A DNA stretch of 64,000 bases from Candidatus Pseudobacter hemicellulosilyticus (GTDB taxonomy: Bacteria; Bacteroidota; Bacteroidia; Chitinophagales; Chitinophagaceae): assembly GCA_029202545.1 (NCBI GenBank), contig CP119311.1:4464001-4528000 (forward strand), written 5' to 3'. Below are positions 1 through 8,853 of this stretch, piece after piece. The notes under the pieces are model-generated. The model searched no databases and had not been told where the DNA came from. It worked only from the letters and a program-made list of their open reading frames with translations. Both the position numbers and the translations under genes were made by a program. The number at the start of each line of letters is the position of its first letter. Positions within the stretch are counted from its first letter, which is position 1.

Positions 1-1
1 C

Positions 2-418
2 GGCATTACACAGCTGGAAGATTTCTATCCAAAGGCGGCAGCAGGAGACATTGCCTATGCATACTGTTCGCTTACAGCGGACAGCGCCCAGCAGGTAAAT
101 GCGTTTGTGGGCAGCAGCAATGGCCTGGAGCTGTTCTGCAATGGTCAGCCCCTGCTGACTGCAGACGGCCAGTCTGCCAGCGCTGATAACGAAGCTGGCC
201 CCAACAAAAAGAATAACCCCGGCAAAGAAGCCAGTCCCGACAAAGAGACCGGCGTCATTTTATCCTTACAGCCCGGTATCAACCATATCCTGTTCCGGTT
301 TCCGAAGGCATCGGCCGACTGGGCCTTTACTTTCCGGCTGGACCCGGCCCTGTCAGTGACCAATTCAAAACATAAATTCTACCTGAATCCAAAAACAGGA
401 AATCATGATGCGGAGTAA
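2..418 (+). CDS. C-terminal end of a secreted protein of the carbohydrate locus (5' partial)
   Basis: The reading frame is open from the window edge, so the start lies upstream; 138 codons are visible and end at TAA 416-418. The segment reads as a beta-rich domain with an xLELFCNGxPL-like strand and later GINHILFRF. A similar pair (LQLWCNRQ ... GFNDLLLRY) occurs in the N-terminal domain of the GH105 protein at 14150-15991, so the two probably share an accessory sandwich domain. A low-complexity stretch rich in N, K, E and D lies between the two motifs. The end overlaps the next gene by 14 bp, which implies translational coupling. Enzyme class cannot be told from this fragment. Confidence 0.6.
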   Translation, partial: GITQLEDFYPKAAAGDIAYAYCSLTADSAQQVNAFVGSSNGLELFCNGQPLLTADGQSASADNEAGPNKKNNPGKEASPDKETGVILSLQPGINHILFRFPKASADWAFTFRLDPALSVTNSKHKFYLNPKTGNHDAE

Positions 419-1676
419 ACTATTGATCTGTTCATTCACTGCGCTGCTCAGTACAACGATTGCCACCCATAGCAGTGCGCAGGCGCCCGCACAGTCGCCA
501 CCGAAGAAAGAGGAATTGCTGGAAGCTATCAACGGCTGTGCCCGTTATGTAGCTGATGTGATCCTTGATGAGGAAGGGAAATCGCGCTGCGATTATAACC
601 TCACCGAAGGCAAATGGTTTGAATACGAGATCCCCTGGCATACCGGTCAGGCCGTGTATAGCCTGCTGGCCGCTTATAAGGCCACTGGCAAACAGGAATG
701 GCTGACGGCGGCTAAAAGGGGAGGCGACTGGTGGATCAGCATGGAGATCAAAGACCATCCCAAGCTCAAAGGCATGGTGGCCGCCAGCCATGGTGATGTG
801 ATCGGTGGAGAGAACTATGTCTTCGCCACCGTATCCGATGGCACCCCTGGCATCTATGAGCTGTCGCGCGTCACCAAAGACAAAAAGTATGCACAGGTAG
901 CTACCAACGCCGCCCGCTGGATGATGAAGAACATGTACTATCCCGAAAAAGGAGTTTGCTATGATGTGGTGGACGCAAAGACCGGCGAAGTGCAGAAAGA
1001 GAAAAGTCCTTTCTGGGAAGTACAGGGGAAAAAAGACCAGCAGCTTTTTGATGTGTCCCGGCCCAATACGGAAGGCTGGCTCTTTAAAGATGCGTATGAG
1101 TTCTCGGGCGATAAAGCTTTCAAAGATGCTTTCCTGGTACTCTGCAACAGCCTCGTGGACCTGCAGGGGCCTGAAGGATTATGGATGATGTTCATGCCCA
1201 ATACAGCGGCAGTGCAGTCGTTCCATCCCCGCTTCAACCTCTGGTATGCAGAGTCGCTGCTGGAAGCCTATGATATGACCAAAGACAAAAAATACCTGGA
1301 GTCCGCCGCCAAAGTGGCCCGGGTGCATGCCCATGCGCAGCAGAAGGACGGCACCCTGTTCTATGAGCATTTCCTGAACGGCCAGGCGCCGGATGAGGGC
1401 TCTATCTGCGGCTCCGGCGTAGCGTTCTCCGGTATTCTCTGGATGCGACTGGCTAAATATGGTTACACGGAATTCAATGATAATATTGAAAGATCGGCCC
1501 GCTGGCTGGTGCGCAACCGCTATGCAGCAGATCATCCTGATCCCAACCTGCGCGGTGGCGTCATTGAGACCAGGGCCCGTTCCAAGAAAGGAAAGATCTG
1601 GCTGGTGAACCGGGACATTGCTACTTCATTCGGGATCCGTTTTCTGGTAGATTATCTACATTATAAATACAACTAA
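405..1676 (+). CDS. Secreted six-hairpin (alpha/alpha-toroid) glycosidase-like protein
   Basis: 423 residues with an N-terminal signal peptide (hydrophobic stretch then SSAQA). The body has repeated amphipathic helix pairs with aromatic-rich motifs (WFEYEIPWHTGQAVYSLLAAY, residues ~67-87; TEGWLFKDAYEFSG; NLWYAESLLEAYD), typical of the six-hairpin fold of GH88/GH105-type hydrolases and uronyl epimerases. The helices contain the usual 'TGxxxWLxAAxxGGDWW' pattern. Two ATGs stand in tandem at 405 and 408; either could be used. It overlaps the upstream gene and sits 67 bp before a TonB receptor, so a role in trimming an imported or periplasmic oligosaccharide is likely. The family number is not certain from reading alone. 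Confidence 0.65.
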   Translation: MMRSKLLICSFTALLSTTIATHSSAQAPAQSPPKKEELLEAINGCARYVADVILDEEGKSRCDYNLTEGKWFEYEIPWHTGQAVYSLLAAYKATGKQEWLTAAKRGGDWWISMEIKDHPKLKGMVAASHGDVIGGENYVFATVSDGTPGIYELSRVTKDKKYAQVATNAARWMMKNMYYPEKGVCYDVVDAKTGEVQKEKSPFWEVQGKKDQQLFDVSRPNTEGWLFKDAYEFSGDKAFKDAFLVLCNSLVDLQGPEGLWMMFMPNTAAVQSFHPRFNLWYAESLLEAYDMTKDKKYLESAAKVARVHAHAQQKDGTLFYEHFLNGQAPDEGSICGSGVAFSGILWMRLAKYGYTEFNDNIERSARWLVRNRYAADHPDPNLRGGVIETRARSKKGKIWLVNRDIATSFGIRFLVDYLHYKYN

Positions 1677-1743
1677 AACTACTGCAAATGACAACCAGAA
1701 CCAAACTGCCACTCCATTTTTCAACGATAAAAACGCTGCCATT

Positions 1744-4590
1744 ATGAATCGATCAACTTGCTTAACCCTCAGCCGGAGACTGTACCTGGTATTGTTCTTC
1801 CTCTGTGCCTTTGGCCCTTTTGCGGTTGCCCAGAGCGGCGCCGGCATCATCAGCGGCCGCGTAACCGATATTGATGGCACGCCATTGCCCGGGGCTTCCG
1901 TCCAACTGAAAGGGACCAGCACAGGCGTGGCTTCCAATCAGACGGGTAACTATTCCTTTTTCGGGCTCAATGCCGGAAAGCACAACATTGTTGTGAGCTA
2001 TATGGGCTTTGATACAAAGGATACAACGGTTGACTTGGCTGCGGGCCAGTCGCTGGTCCTTAACTTCCTCCTGAGTACCGGGAAAACCGGTCTCCGCACC
2101 GTACTGGTGACCGCCTCCCGGGAAGGCCAGGCCAAGGCCCTGAACCAGCAACGTATTGCCGATAATATCAAACAGGTGATCTCTGCCGACCTGATGGGCC
2201 GCTTCCCGGACCTCAACGTGGCCGAGGCCCTGCAGCGTTTGCCGGGTGTGACCATCGGTCGCAACAAAGGCGAAGGCGCTACCATCCAGCTGCGGGGTAC
2301 CCCCGGCGGCTTCACCAATATCAACGTGAATGGTGAGCAGATCATGGGTACTTCTGAGTCCGGTGAGCGGAACGCTTCCCTGGACGGCTATTCCGTGGAT
2401 GTGCTTTCTTCTATGGAAGTGGTGAAAACACTCACGCCCGACCTGGATGGCGATGCCATTGCCGGTGTAGTGAACCTCAAAACACCTGTGGCCGCCGGCC
2501 TCAAGCCCCGCATCTCTGCGGATGGCGGTCTGGGTTATAACGGCCTGCGCGAAAAGCTCAATGGCATCGGCAACTTCAGCTATGGCCAGCGCTTTTTTGC
2601 CAACGCAAAGAACCAGAACGGCGCCCTGGGCCTGATCCTGAATGGCAGCTACTACCAGACAAAAAATGGTTATGACGCCCTCCAGGCAGAAGTATGGGAA
2701 CTGGTAAAATGGAATGGTGGCGCAGACTCCACCTATTTCCCAACCGATACCCGTTTTATCTACTATGACGCTACCCGTATCCGCAAAGGCGCTTCTGCCA
2801 CCCTGGACTACACATTTGGCCCCAATGCCAATATCGTGGCCAACGTCATGTACAATAACCTCAATGATGAAAATACCCGTTTCCGCAAGCGTTCCCGGAT
2901 GCGTGCGGACAGCAGGCTGATCCGTGAAGACGACGGCACCTGGACCCATTCCCGCGGCACTGCCTACAGTGAAGCCAAGGACCAGGTAGAGAATACAGAC
3001 AATATCAACTACAGCCTGGAAGGGGAGGTGAGGACCGGCAAATGGAAGATAGATGGCGGCGCTTTCTATACGCAGTCTAAATTCACCAATGAGGCCCAAT
3101 CGTATAACTTCATCACCGGTCGTGTCCCCCTGGAACTGACAGATTGGAATACGGATTATATTATGATGACCGGGGCCGACTGGAAAAATGACGCTTCCCT
3201 TTACTCCTTTAATACTGCCAATGGCATGGAAGCGGATTACTTCAATACCAAGGGCAGCAATGTGACCGGCAGGATGAACTTTACCCTGGACTATGGTCAG
3301 AGTGGAAGCGGTCAGCTGAAATTCGGCGCCAAATACAAAAGGATGAAGAACCAGCGCTGGCGCCCGAATGAGTATGCTTCCTGGGATTATACCGGCGCCG
3401 CAGCTGATGGCGCGCTGAGCAATTTCATCGGCAGTTCCAACCTGTCTTCCGACATGCTGGACGGTAATTTTGATTTTGGCTATCCTGTAGACCGTGATAA
3501 GGCCAAAGCCTTCTTTGAAGCCAACAGGGGCACCAACTTCGCTATGAACACCAATACCGTTCGCGTGAGTACCGATACGTATTTCTATGATGCCATGGAA
3601 GAAGTGACCTCGGCCTATGTCATGAACAGGGTTCAGCTGGACAAGCTGATGTTCCTGGCCGGTGTACGCGCTGAATGGACTTCTGTGAACTATGATGGCA
3701 ATATCGTGGAAATAGATGCAGCCGGGCTGCACACCGCCACGTCTCCCATCAACAAGACCAATACCTACGTGAATATCCTGCCCAACGTGCAGGTGAAATA
3801 TGATCTTACCAGCAGCTCCCTGGTACGTGCCGCCCTCACGTATGGCTATTCCCGTCCCACTTTCACTCAGCTGGTTCCCGGCCGTATCATCAATATTGCC
3901 GGTATGACCATTGAGGATGGTAACCCTGATCTGAAGCCGGCCTTCTCTACCAACTTCGACCTGATGTTTGAAAAATACCTGAAGAACCTGGGTATCCTTT
4001 CTGCCGGGGTGTTCTACAAGAAGATCGATGAGTTCCAGTACCGGAACGTGATCACCCTCACCGGTGATGAGTTTGAAGGCGCTACCGCCTACCAGGGTTA
4101 TCGCTGGGGCCGGACCCTGAACGGGGATGTGGCCAATGTGTACGGCGTAGAGCTGAATGCACAGTCTAACCTCACCTTCCTGCCCGGTGTCCTGAAAGGC
4201 ATCACTGTTATGGCCAACTATACCTGGGCCTATTCCAATGCCGACGCTCAGGAACGTAAGGACCTGCGCCTGCCCGGTCAGGCCGTGAACACTGCCAACG
4301 GCTCTTTATCCTGGGCCTACAAAGGCTTTACTATCCAGGGTAACCTGAACTTCAACGACAAATATACCATGCTGCTGGGCGCTAATGATGATACCGATCC
4401 TATCCGCGACAGCCGCGTACAGATTGACGCCAACAGCAGCTACCGCATCAACAAACATTTCACTGTTTACGTGGAAGCTGTGAACCTGACCAACGCCCCG
4501 CAAAGGACCTTCCTGGGAGTGGAGAACAGGATCTATGGCAAACAGTACTATGGCACCTGGGGCCGTATGGGTGTCAAATTCAGGTTATAA
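1744..4590 (+). CDS. TonB-dependent outer-membrane receptor with carboxypeptidase-regulatory domain
   Basis: 948 residues. A signal peptide ending near FAVAQS is followed by a carboxypeptidase-regulatory-like beta-sandwich (ISGRVTDIDGTPLPGASV, ~35-115), then the plug (ISADLMGRFPDLNVAEALQRLPGV ... IQLRGTPGGFTNINVNGEQ ... GDAIAGVVNLKT) and a long beta-barrel ending in an aromatic-rich strand (WGRMGVKFRL). The plug motif 'PDxNVAEALQRxPGV' is typical of the Caulobacter-type saccharide TonB receptors rather than of SusC, and no SusD follows. The gene lies among a glycosidase, amino-sugar catabolism genes and transporters, so it probably imports the oligosaccharide those enzymes use. Substrate is inferred from context only. 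Confidence 0.93.
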   Translation: MNRSTCLTLSRRLYLVLFFLCAFGPFAVAQSGAGIISGRVTDIDGTPLPGASVQLKGTSTGVASNQTGNYSFFGLNAGKHNIVVSYMGFDTKDTTVDLAAGQSLVLNFLLSTGKTGLRTVLVTASREGQAKALNQQRIADNIKQVISADLMGRFPDLNVAEALQRLPGVTIGRNKGEGATIQLRGTPGGFTNINVNGEQIMGTSESGERNASLDGYSVDVLSSMEVVKTLTPDLDGDAIAGVVNLKTPVAAGLKPRISADGGLGYNGLREKLNGIGNFSYGQRFFANAKNQNGALGLILNGSYYQTKNGYDALQAEVWELVKWNGGADSTYFPTDTRFIYYDATRIRKGASATLDYTFGPNANIVANVMYNNLNDENTRFRKRSRMRADSRLIREDDGTWTHSRGTAYSEAKDQVENTDNINYSLEGEVRTGKWKIDGGAFYTQSKFTNEAQSYNFITGRVPLELTDWNTDYIMMTGADWKNDASLYSFNTANGMEADYFNTKGSNVTGRMNFTLDYGQSGSGQLKFGAKYKRMKNQRWRPNEYASWDYTGAAADGALSNFIGSSNLSSDMLDGNFDFGYPVDRDKAKAFFEANRGTNFAMNTNTVRVSTDTYFYDAMEEVTSAYVMNRVQLDKLMFLAGVRAEWTSVNYDGNIVEIDAAGLHTATSPINKTNTYVNILPNVQVKYDLTSSSLVRAALTYGYSRPTFTQLVPGRIINIAGMTIEDGNPDLKPAFSTNFDLMFEKYLKNLGILSAGVFYKKIDEFQYRNVITLTGDEFEGATAYQGYRWGRTLNGDVANVYGVELNAQSNLTFLPGVLKGITVMANYTWAYSNADAQERKDLRLPGQAVNTANGSLSWAYKGFTIQGNLNFNDKYTMLLGANDDTDPIRDSRVQIDANSSYRINKHFTVYVEAVNLTNAPQRTFLGVENRIYGKQYYGTWGRMGVKFRL

Positions 4591-4635
4591 GCGATCCGGA
4601 CTGACAGACGACAAACAACACAAAACATACAACCA

Positions 4636-5415
4636 ATGAAGGAGACCACGGTGGACAGCTTACGCGTTAGTATATATGATACCAGGCAGCAGATGGGGGA
4701 GGCGGCAGCAGCTCAGGCGGCTGACCAGATCCGGCAGCTGCTGACAACAAAAGAGGAAGTGAATATCATCTTTGCCGCTGCCCCTTCGCAGAATGAATTC
4801 CTGGAAGCGTTGCTACATGAGAAAATCGACTGGCAAAAGGTCAATGCCTTTCACATGGATGAATACCTGGGCCTGGAAAAAGGCGCCTCGCAGCATTTCG
4901 GCTACTGGCTGAAGGAAATGATCTTCGGTAAGCTGCCTTTTAAGGAAGTGTTTTACCTGGACGGTCAGACCGACCGCCCTGAAGAAGAATGCGCCCGCTA
5001 CCGCGCCCTGCTGGAACAGCATCCTATTGACCTGGTGGCCATGGGCATTGGCGAGAATACGCACCTGGCCTTCAATGACCCGCATGTGGCGGATTTCAGC
5101 GATCCCTACCTGGTAAAAGTGGTGGACCTGGACGATGCCTGCAAACAGCAGCAGGTCAATGACGGCTGTTTCGGCAGGCCGGAAGAAGTGCCCACCTATG
5201 CATTTACCCTTACCATCCCAGCCCTTCTCAGCGCTACTTACGTATATTGTATGGTGCCGGGACGGAACAAGGCTACAGCGGTGCGGCATACCTTAACGGA
5301 CGCCATCTCCGAACTGTACCCTTCCACTATCCTCCGTAAACACCCGAATGCCCTGCTGTTCCTGGACAAGGACAGTGCAGCGCAGATAGTGACGGCGGAA
5401 GCGGATGTACAATAA
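4636..5415 (+). CDS. NagB-family glucosamine-6-phosphate deaminase/isomerase-like protein
   Basis: 259 residues, the usual length of NagB. It carries the NagB loop FHMDEYLGL (D75 matches the proton-transfer Asp72 of E. coli) and the active-site motif GIGENTHLAFNDP (138-150). In E. coli NagB this motif has Asp141-Gly-His143 and Glu148; here it reads Asn141, Thr142, His143, Asp148. The ring-opening Asp is thus replaced by Asn, so activity may be altered or the substrate may differ. It is followed 14 bp later by murQ and then an FHS sugar transporter, consistent with cytoplasmic conversion of an amino-sugar phosphate to fructose-6-phosphate. 6-Phosphogluconolactonase, another member of the superfamily, is less likely given the MDEY motif. 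Confidence 0.82.
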   Translation: MKETTVDSLRVSIYDTRQQMGEAAAAQAADQIRQLLTTKEEVNIIFAAAPSQNEFLEALLHEKIDWQKVNAFHMDEYLGLEKGASQHFGYWLKEMIFGKLPFKEVFYLDGQTDRPEEECARYRALLEQHPIDLVAMGIGENTHLAFNDPHVADFSDPYLVKVVDLDDACKQQQVNDGCFGRPEEVPTYAFTLTIPALLSATYVYCMVPGRNKATAVRHTLTDAISELYPSTILRKHPNALLFLDKDSAAQIVTAEADVQ

Positions 5416-5429
5416 GTAAATAGTAATAT

Positions 5430-6239
5430 ATGGCCTTTGATAAGATCACTGAACAGCCCTCTCCGTACAGGCACCTGGAAAAAATGCCGGTGGAAGAGCT
5501 ATTGCAGCATATCAATGCAGAAGACCAGACGGTGGCCATAGCCGTTAAAAAAGTGCTGCCACAGGTGGCGTTGCTGGCGGAAGCGATAGCCGCCCGTATG
5601 CGTGCCGGTGGCAGACTTTTTTATATTGGCGCAGGCACCAGCGGCCGGCTGGGTGTGCTGGATGCCAGCGAATGCCCGCCAACCTATGGGGTGCCCGAAG
5701 GGCTGGTGACCGGTGTCATGGCCGGTGGCGATGCCGCCCTCCGCTATGGCATAGAGGATGCGGAGGATAACCCGGACCAGGGCTGGCCGGATCTGGAGCA
5801 GTATGGTATCAGTGCGGCAGATAGTGTCATCGGCATTGCCGCCAGTGGTACTACTCCCTACGTGGTGGGAGCCCTGCGCGAAAGCCGGAAAAGAGCCATC
5901 CTGACCGGCTGCATTGTTTGTAACCCGGGCAGTCCCGTGGCGGCACAGGCTGATCATCCCATTGAAGTGATCGTAGGGCCGGAGTTTGTAACCGGCAGTA
6001 CCCGTATGAAAAGCGGCACCGCCCAGAAAATGATCCTGAATATGATCTCGACTACCGTCATGATCCGGCTGGGCCGGGTCCTGGACAACCGGATGCTGCA
6101 TATGCAGCTCAGCAATGAAAAATTGCTGGACCGTGGCGCCAGGATGCTGATGGAGCAGTCAGGCACGGTGGATTATACAACCGCCAGGGCATTGCTGCTG
6201 CAATACGGCAGTGTGCAGGCGGCCCTGGAAAACCTTTAA
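5430..6239 (+). CDS. murQ: N-acetylmuramic acid 6-phosphate etherase
   Basis: 269 residues with the MurQ SIS domain. Visible motifs are TEQPSPYRHLEKM near the N-terminus, FYIGAGTSGRLGVLDASECPP (64-84) with catalytic Glu81, and GIEDAEDN (107-114) with Glu112; these match the two catalytic glutamates of characterised MurQ enzymes. The later TRMKSGTAQKMILN segment is the second conserved block. MurQ splits the D-lactyl ether of MurNAc-6-phosphate to give GlcNAc-6-phosphate in the cytoplasm. It lies between the NagB-like gene and the FHS transporter, an arrangement recalling amino-sugar or murein recycling operons. It is slightly shorter at the C-terminus than the E. coli enzyme. No MurK/AnmK kinase or NagA deacetylase is seen in the window. 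Confidence 0.93.
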   Translation: MAFDKITEQPSPYRHLEKMPVEELLQHINAEDQTVAIAVKKVLPQVALLAEAIAARMRAGGRLFYIGAGTSGRLGVLDASECPPTYGVPEGLVTGVMAGGDAALRYGIEDAEDNPDQGWPDLEQYGISAADSVIGIAASGTTPYVVGALRESRKRAILTGCIVCNPGSPVAAQADHPIEVIVGPEFVTGSTRMKSGTAQKMILNMISTTVMIRLGRVLDNRMLHMQLSNEKLLDRGARMLMEQSGTVDYTTARALLLQYGSVQAALENL

Positions 6240-6250
6240 ACGCGTAGGAT

Positions 6251-7537
6251 ATGCCGGCATCAACCAGTACTATGGATCCACCTCCCGGTGGACCACAATA
6301 TGGAAAGAAGCTCCTGCTGATAGGTGTCTTCTTTTTCCTGTTCGGCTTTATCAGCTGGATCAACGGTACGCTGATCCCTTACCTGCGTATTGCCTGCGAG
6401 CTGGAAGAATGGCAGGCCTACCTGGTGACCTTTGCCTTTTATATCTCCTACACCGTGATGGCCATTCCCGCCAGCGGCCTCCTGCAAAGGACCGGCATGG
6501 TGAAGGGCATGAGCCTGGGACTGGTGGTCATGGCGGCCGGCTGCGCCCTGTTCATACCGGCGGCCATTATGCGCTTTTATCCGCTGTTCCTGCTGGGCCT
6601 GTTTGTGGTAGGGATGGGACTCACCATTCTGCAAACAGCGGTCAACCCCTATGTTACGCTGCTGGGACCTGCGGAATCCGCTGCCCGGCGCATGAGTATG
6701 ATGGGTGTCTGCAATAAAGTAGCCGGCATCCTGGCGCCGCTGGTGATGGGCAGTATCATCCTGAATAATTCGGATGGACTGATCCAGGAACTGGCGGGCA
6801 TGAATGCCGCAGAAAGAGCGGTGAGACTGGATGGGTTGTCGCGCATGGTGATCCTGCCTTATTGCTGCCTGACCGGCCTGCTGCTGCTGGTAGCCTGGGG
6901 ACTGCGCTATGCACATCTGCCAGACGTACAGCCTCCCGATACCGGCTCAGCATCAGGCAACAATCCCTCCCTGTCCCCACAGGTCCGCTGGCAGTTTGCA
7001 CTGGGCTTCCTGGCTATCTTCTGTTGCGTGGGCACGGAAGTGCTGGCCGGTGATACCATCGGTAATTATGGGTTGTATCATGGCCTGCGACTGGATGTTG
7101 CCAAAACCCTCACAGCCTATCCGCTGGCCGGTATGCTGATCGGGTACCTGCTGGGTATCTGGGCTATCCCGAAGTATATCTCCCAGCAAACCATCTTTTT
7201 GTATTCCAGCTGGCTGGGACTGCTGTTCGCTGTGCTGGCTATCACGCTATCCGGTATGGCTTCTATAGTCTGCATTGCCCTGCTGGGTTTATCCAATGCG
7301 GTATTATGGCCTGCTATCTGGCCGCAGGCATTAAAAGGGGTGTCGGGCAAACTGCTGAATACCGGCGGGGCCGTGCTGATCATGGGGATTGCCGGTGGCG
7401 CACTGCTGCCGCTGCTCTATGGCTGGCTGGCCAGATCCGCCAATAACCAGTGGGCTTATTGTATATTGATCCCTGTTTATGGGTTTCTCGTATATTATTC
7501 CTGGTCAGGCAGGCGCAGCCGGTTGACCAATCACTGA
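6251..7537 (+). CDS. FHS/FucP-type sugar:proton symporter (MFS), probably for an amino sugar
   Basis: 428 residues with about 12 hydrophobic segments. The N-terminal block FFLFGFISWINGTLIPYL matches the fucose-galactose-glucose:H+ symporter family (FucP, GluP, NagP), in which this first helix holds the conserved Asn/Gly pattern; GLTILQTAVNPYVTLLGP is the family motif in helix 4. It starts 11 bp after murQ and follows a NagB-like gene. Relatives include the GlcNAc transporter NagP and the MurNAc transporter MurT of Tannerella, so GlcNAc or MurNAc is the best guess for its inner-membrane substrate. Substrate assignment is inference. Confidence 0.88.
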   Translation: MPASTSTMDPPPGGPQYGKKLLLIGVFFFLFGFISWINGTLIPYLRIACELEEWQAYLVTFAFYISYTVMAIPASGLLQRTGMVKGMSLGLVVMAAGCALFIPAAIMRFYPLFLLGLFVVGMGLTILQTAVNPYVTLLGPAESAARRMSMMGVCNKVAGILAPLVMGSIILNNSDGLIQELAGMNAAERAVRLDGLSRMVILPYCCLTGLLLLVAWGLRYAHLPDVQPPDTGSASGNNPSLSPQVRWQFALGFLAIFCCVGTEVLAGDTIGNYGLYHGLRLDVAKTLTAYPLAGMLIGYLLGIWAIPKYISQQTIFLYSSWLGLLFAVLAITLSGMASIVCIALLGLSNAVLWPAIWPQALKGVSGKLLNTGGAVLIMGIAGGALLPLLYGWLARSANNQWAYCILIPVYGFLVYYSWSGRRSRLTNH

Positions 7538-7551
7538 ACCTATACTTAATT

Positions 7552-8850
7552 ATGCAACTACAACAACAACGCTCAGGAAATTTCCGGTGGAGCATCTGCG
7601 CCCTCCTGTTCTTTGCCACAACCATCAATTACCTGGACCGGCAGGTGCTGGGCCTGCTGAAACCCACACTGGAAGGGGAGTTTGGCTGGACCGAGTCACA
7701 ATACAGCTATATTGTGATGGCCTTCACCGCCTCTTATGCGGTGGGACTGGTAGTGTTTGGCCGCTTCATTGACAAAATTGGCACCCGCCTCGGTTATACT
7801 ATTTCCATCACCGTCTGGAGCATTGCCGCTATGGCGCATGCCGCGGTGAAAAGTACTTTTGGTTTTGGGATCGCCCGTACCGCCCTGGGCCTCGGTGAAT
7901 CCGGTAATTTCCCTGCCGCTATCAAAACCGTGGCAGAATGGTTCCCCAAAAAAGAAAGGGCCCTGGCCACCGGTATCCTGGATTCCGGTTCCAATATCGG
8001 CGCCTGCGTGGCGCCTATCCTCATTCCCTGGTTGCTGGGCTGGTATGGCTGGCAGGAAGCTTTCCTCATTACCGGCGCCCTGGGTTTTATCTGGCTGGTA
8101 GCCTGGCGACTTTTGTACCAGACGCCCGGCAAACACAAGAAATTATCCAAACCGGAATACGATTATATCCACAGCGATAATGAAGCTGCTGATGGCGATA
8201 CCGGCAAACTCAACTGGGGCCGGCTCTTCAAACACAAACCTACCTGGGTGTTCATTGTCGGCAAATTCTTTACTGATCCCATCTGGTATTTTTTCATGTA
8301 CTGGCTGCCCTCTTATTTCAGTACTACTTTTCACCTGGACCTTAAAAAGCCCAGTCTCCCCCTGGTCATCGTCTATACCGGCGCTACCATCGGCGCTATC
8401 GGCGGTGGCTGGTTATCCAGCTGGCTGATCAAAAAAGGCTGGCTGGTTCATCGCTCGCGCAAGTTCACCATGCTGCTTTCCGCACTTTGCGTGGTGCCCA
8501 TCATCCTGGCCCGATTCACAGATAATATCTGGATGGTCGTGGCCCTGATCACTTTGGCCATTGTGGGCAATGCGGCCTGGAGCGCTAATGTGTATACGCT
8601 GGTCTCTGATATGCTGCCCAAAAAAGCGGTCAGCTCGGTGATCGGTATTGGTGGTATGGCCGGCGCTATCGGCGGCGTGCTGTTCCCGCTGGCCATTGGC
8701 ATCATCCTGGATTACTACAAGGGCCTGGACAATATACTGGCCGGGTACAATATCATTTTTGCATTCTGCGCCGTCTCCTTCCTCATTGCCTGGGGACTGA
8801 TGCACTGGATCTCGCCCAAGATGGACCCGGTGGCGGCCAATAAATTATAA
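7552..8850 (+). CDS. ACS-family MFS transporter, hexuronate-type (ExuT-like)
   Basis: 432 residues with about 12 membrane helices. Motifs INYLDRQVLGLLKPTL (helix 1), GRFIDKIGTRLGY (loop 2-3), and TALGLGESGNFPAAIKTVAEWFPKKERALATGI (helices 4-5) are characteristic of the anion:cation symporter family that includes hexuronate (ExuT) and glucarate transporters. The start at 7552 was chosen because it gives MQLQQQRSGNFRW ahead of helix 1; a longer frame from 7450 would overlap the previous gene by 88 bp. It stops 3 bp before the following lyase-like gene, implying one operon. Import of unsaturated or free uronic acids released by the neighbouring enzymes is inferred. Confidence 0.88.
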   Translation: MQLQQQRSGNFRWSICALLFFATTINYLDRQVLGLLKPTLEGEFGWTESQYSYIVMAFTASYAVGLVVFGRFIDKIGTRLGYTISITVWSIAAMAHAAVKSTFGFGIARTALGLGESGNFPAAIKTVAEWFPKKERALATGILDSGSNIGACVAPILIPWLLGWYGWQEAFLITGALGFIWLVAWRLLYQTPGKHKKLSKPEYDYIHSDNEAADGDTGKLNWGRLFKHKPTWVFIVGKFFTDPIWYFFMYWLPSYFSTTFHLDLKKPSLPLVIVYTGATIGAIGGGWLSSWLIKKGWLVHRSRKFTMLLSALCVVPIILARFTDNIWMVVALITLAIVGNAAWSANVYTLVSDMLPKKAVSSVIGIGGMAGAIGGVLFPLAIGIILDYYKGLDNILAGYNIIFAFCAVSFLIAWGLMHWISPKMDPVAANKL

Positions 8851-8853
8851 ACA

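Noticed and set aside
1762..3732. 656-codon minus-strand frame opposite the TonB receptor
   Set aside because: The plus-strand receptor is complete and recognisable; the antisense frame has no domain and arises from GC-rich codon bias.
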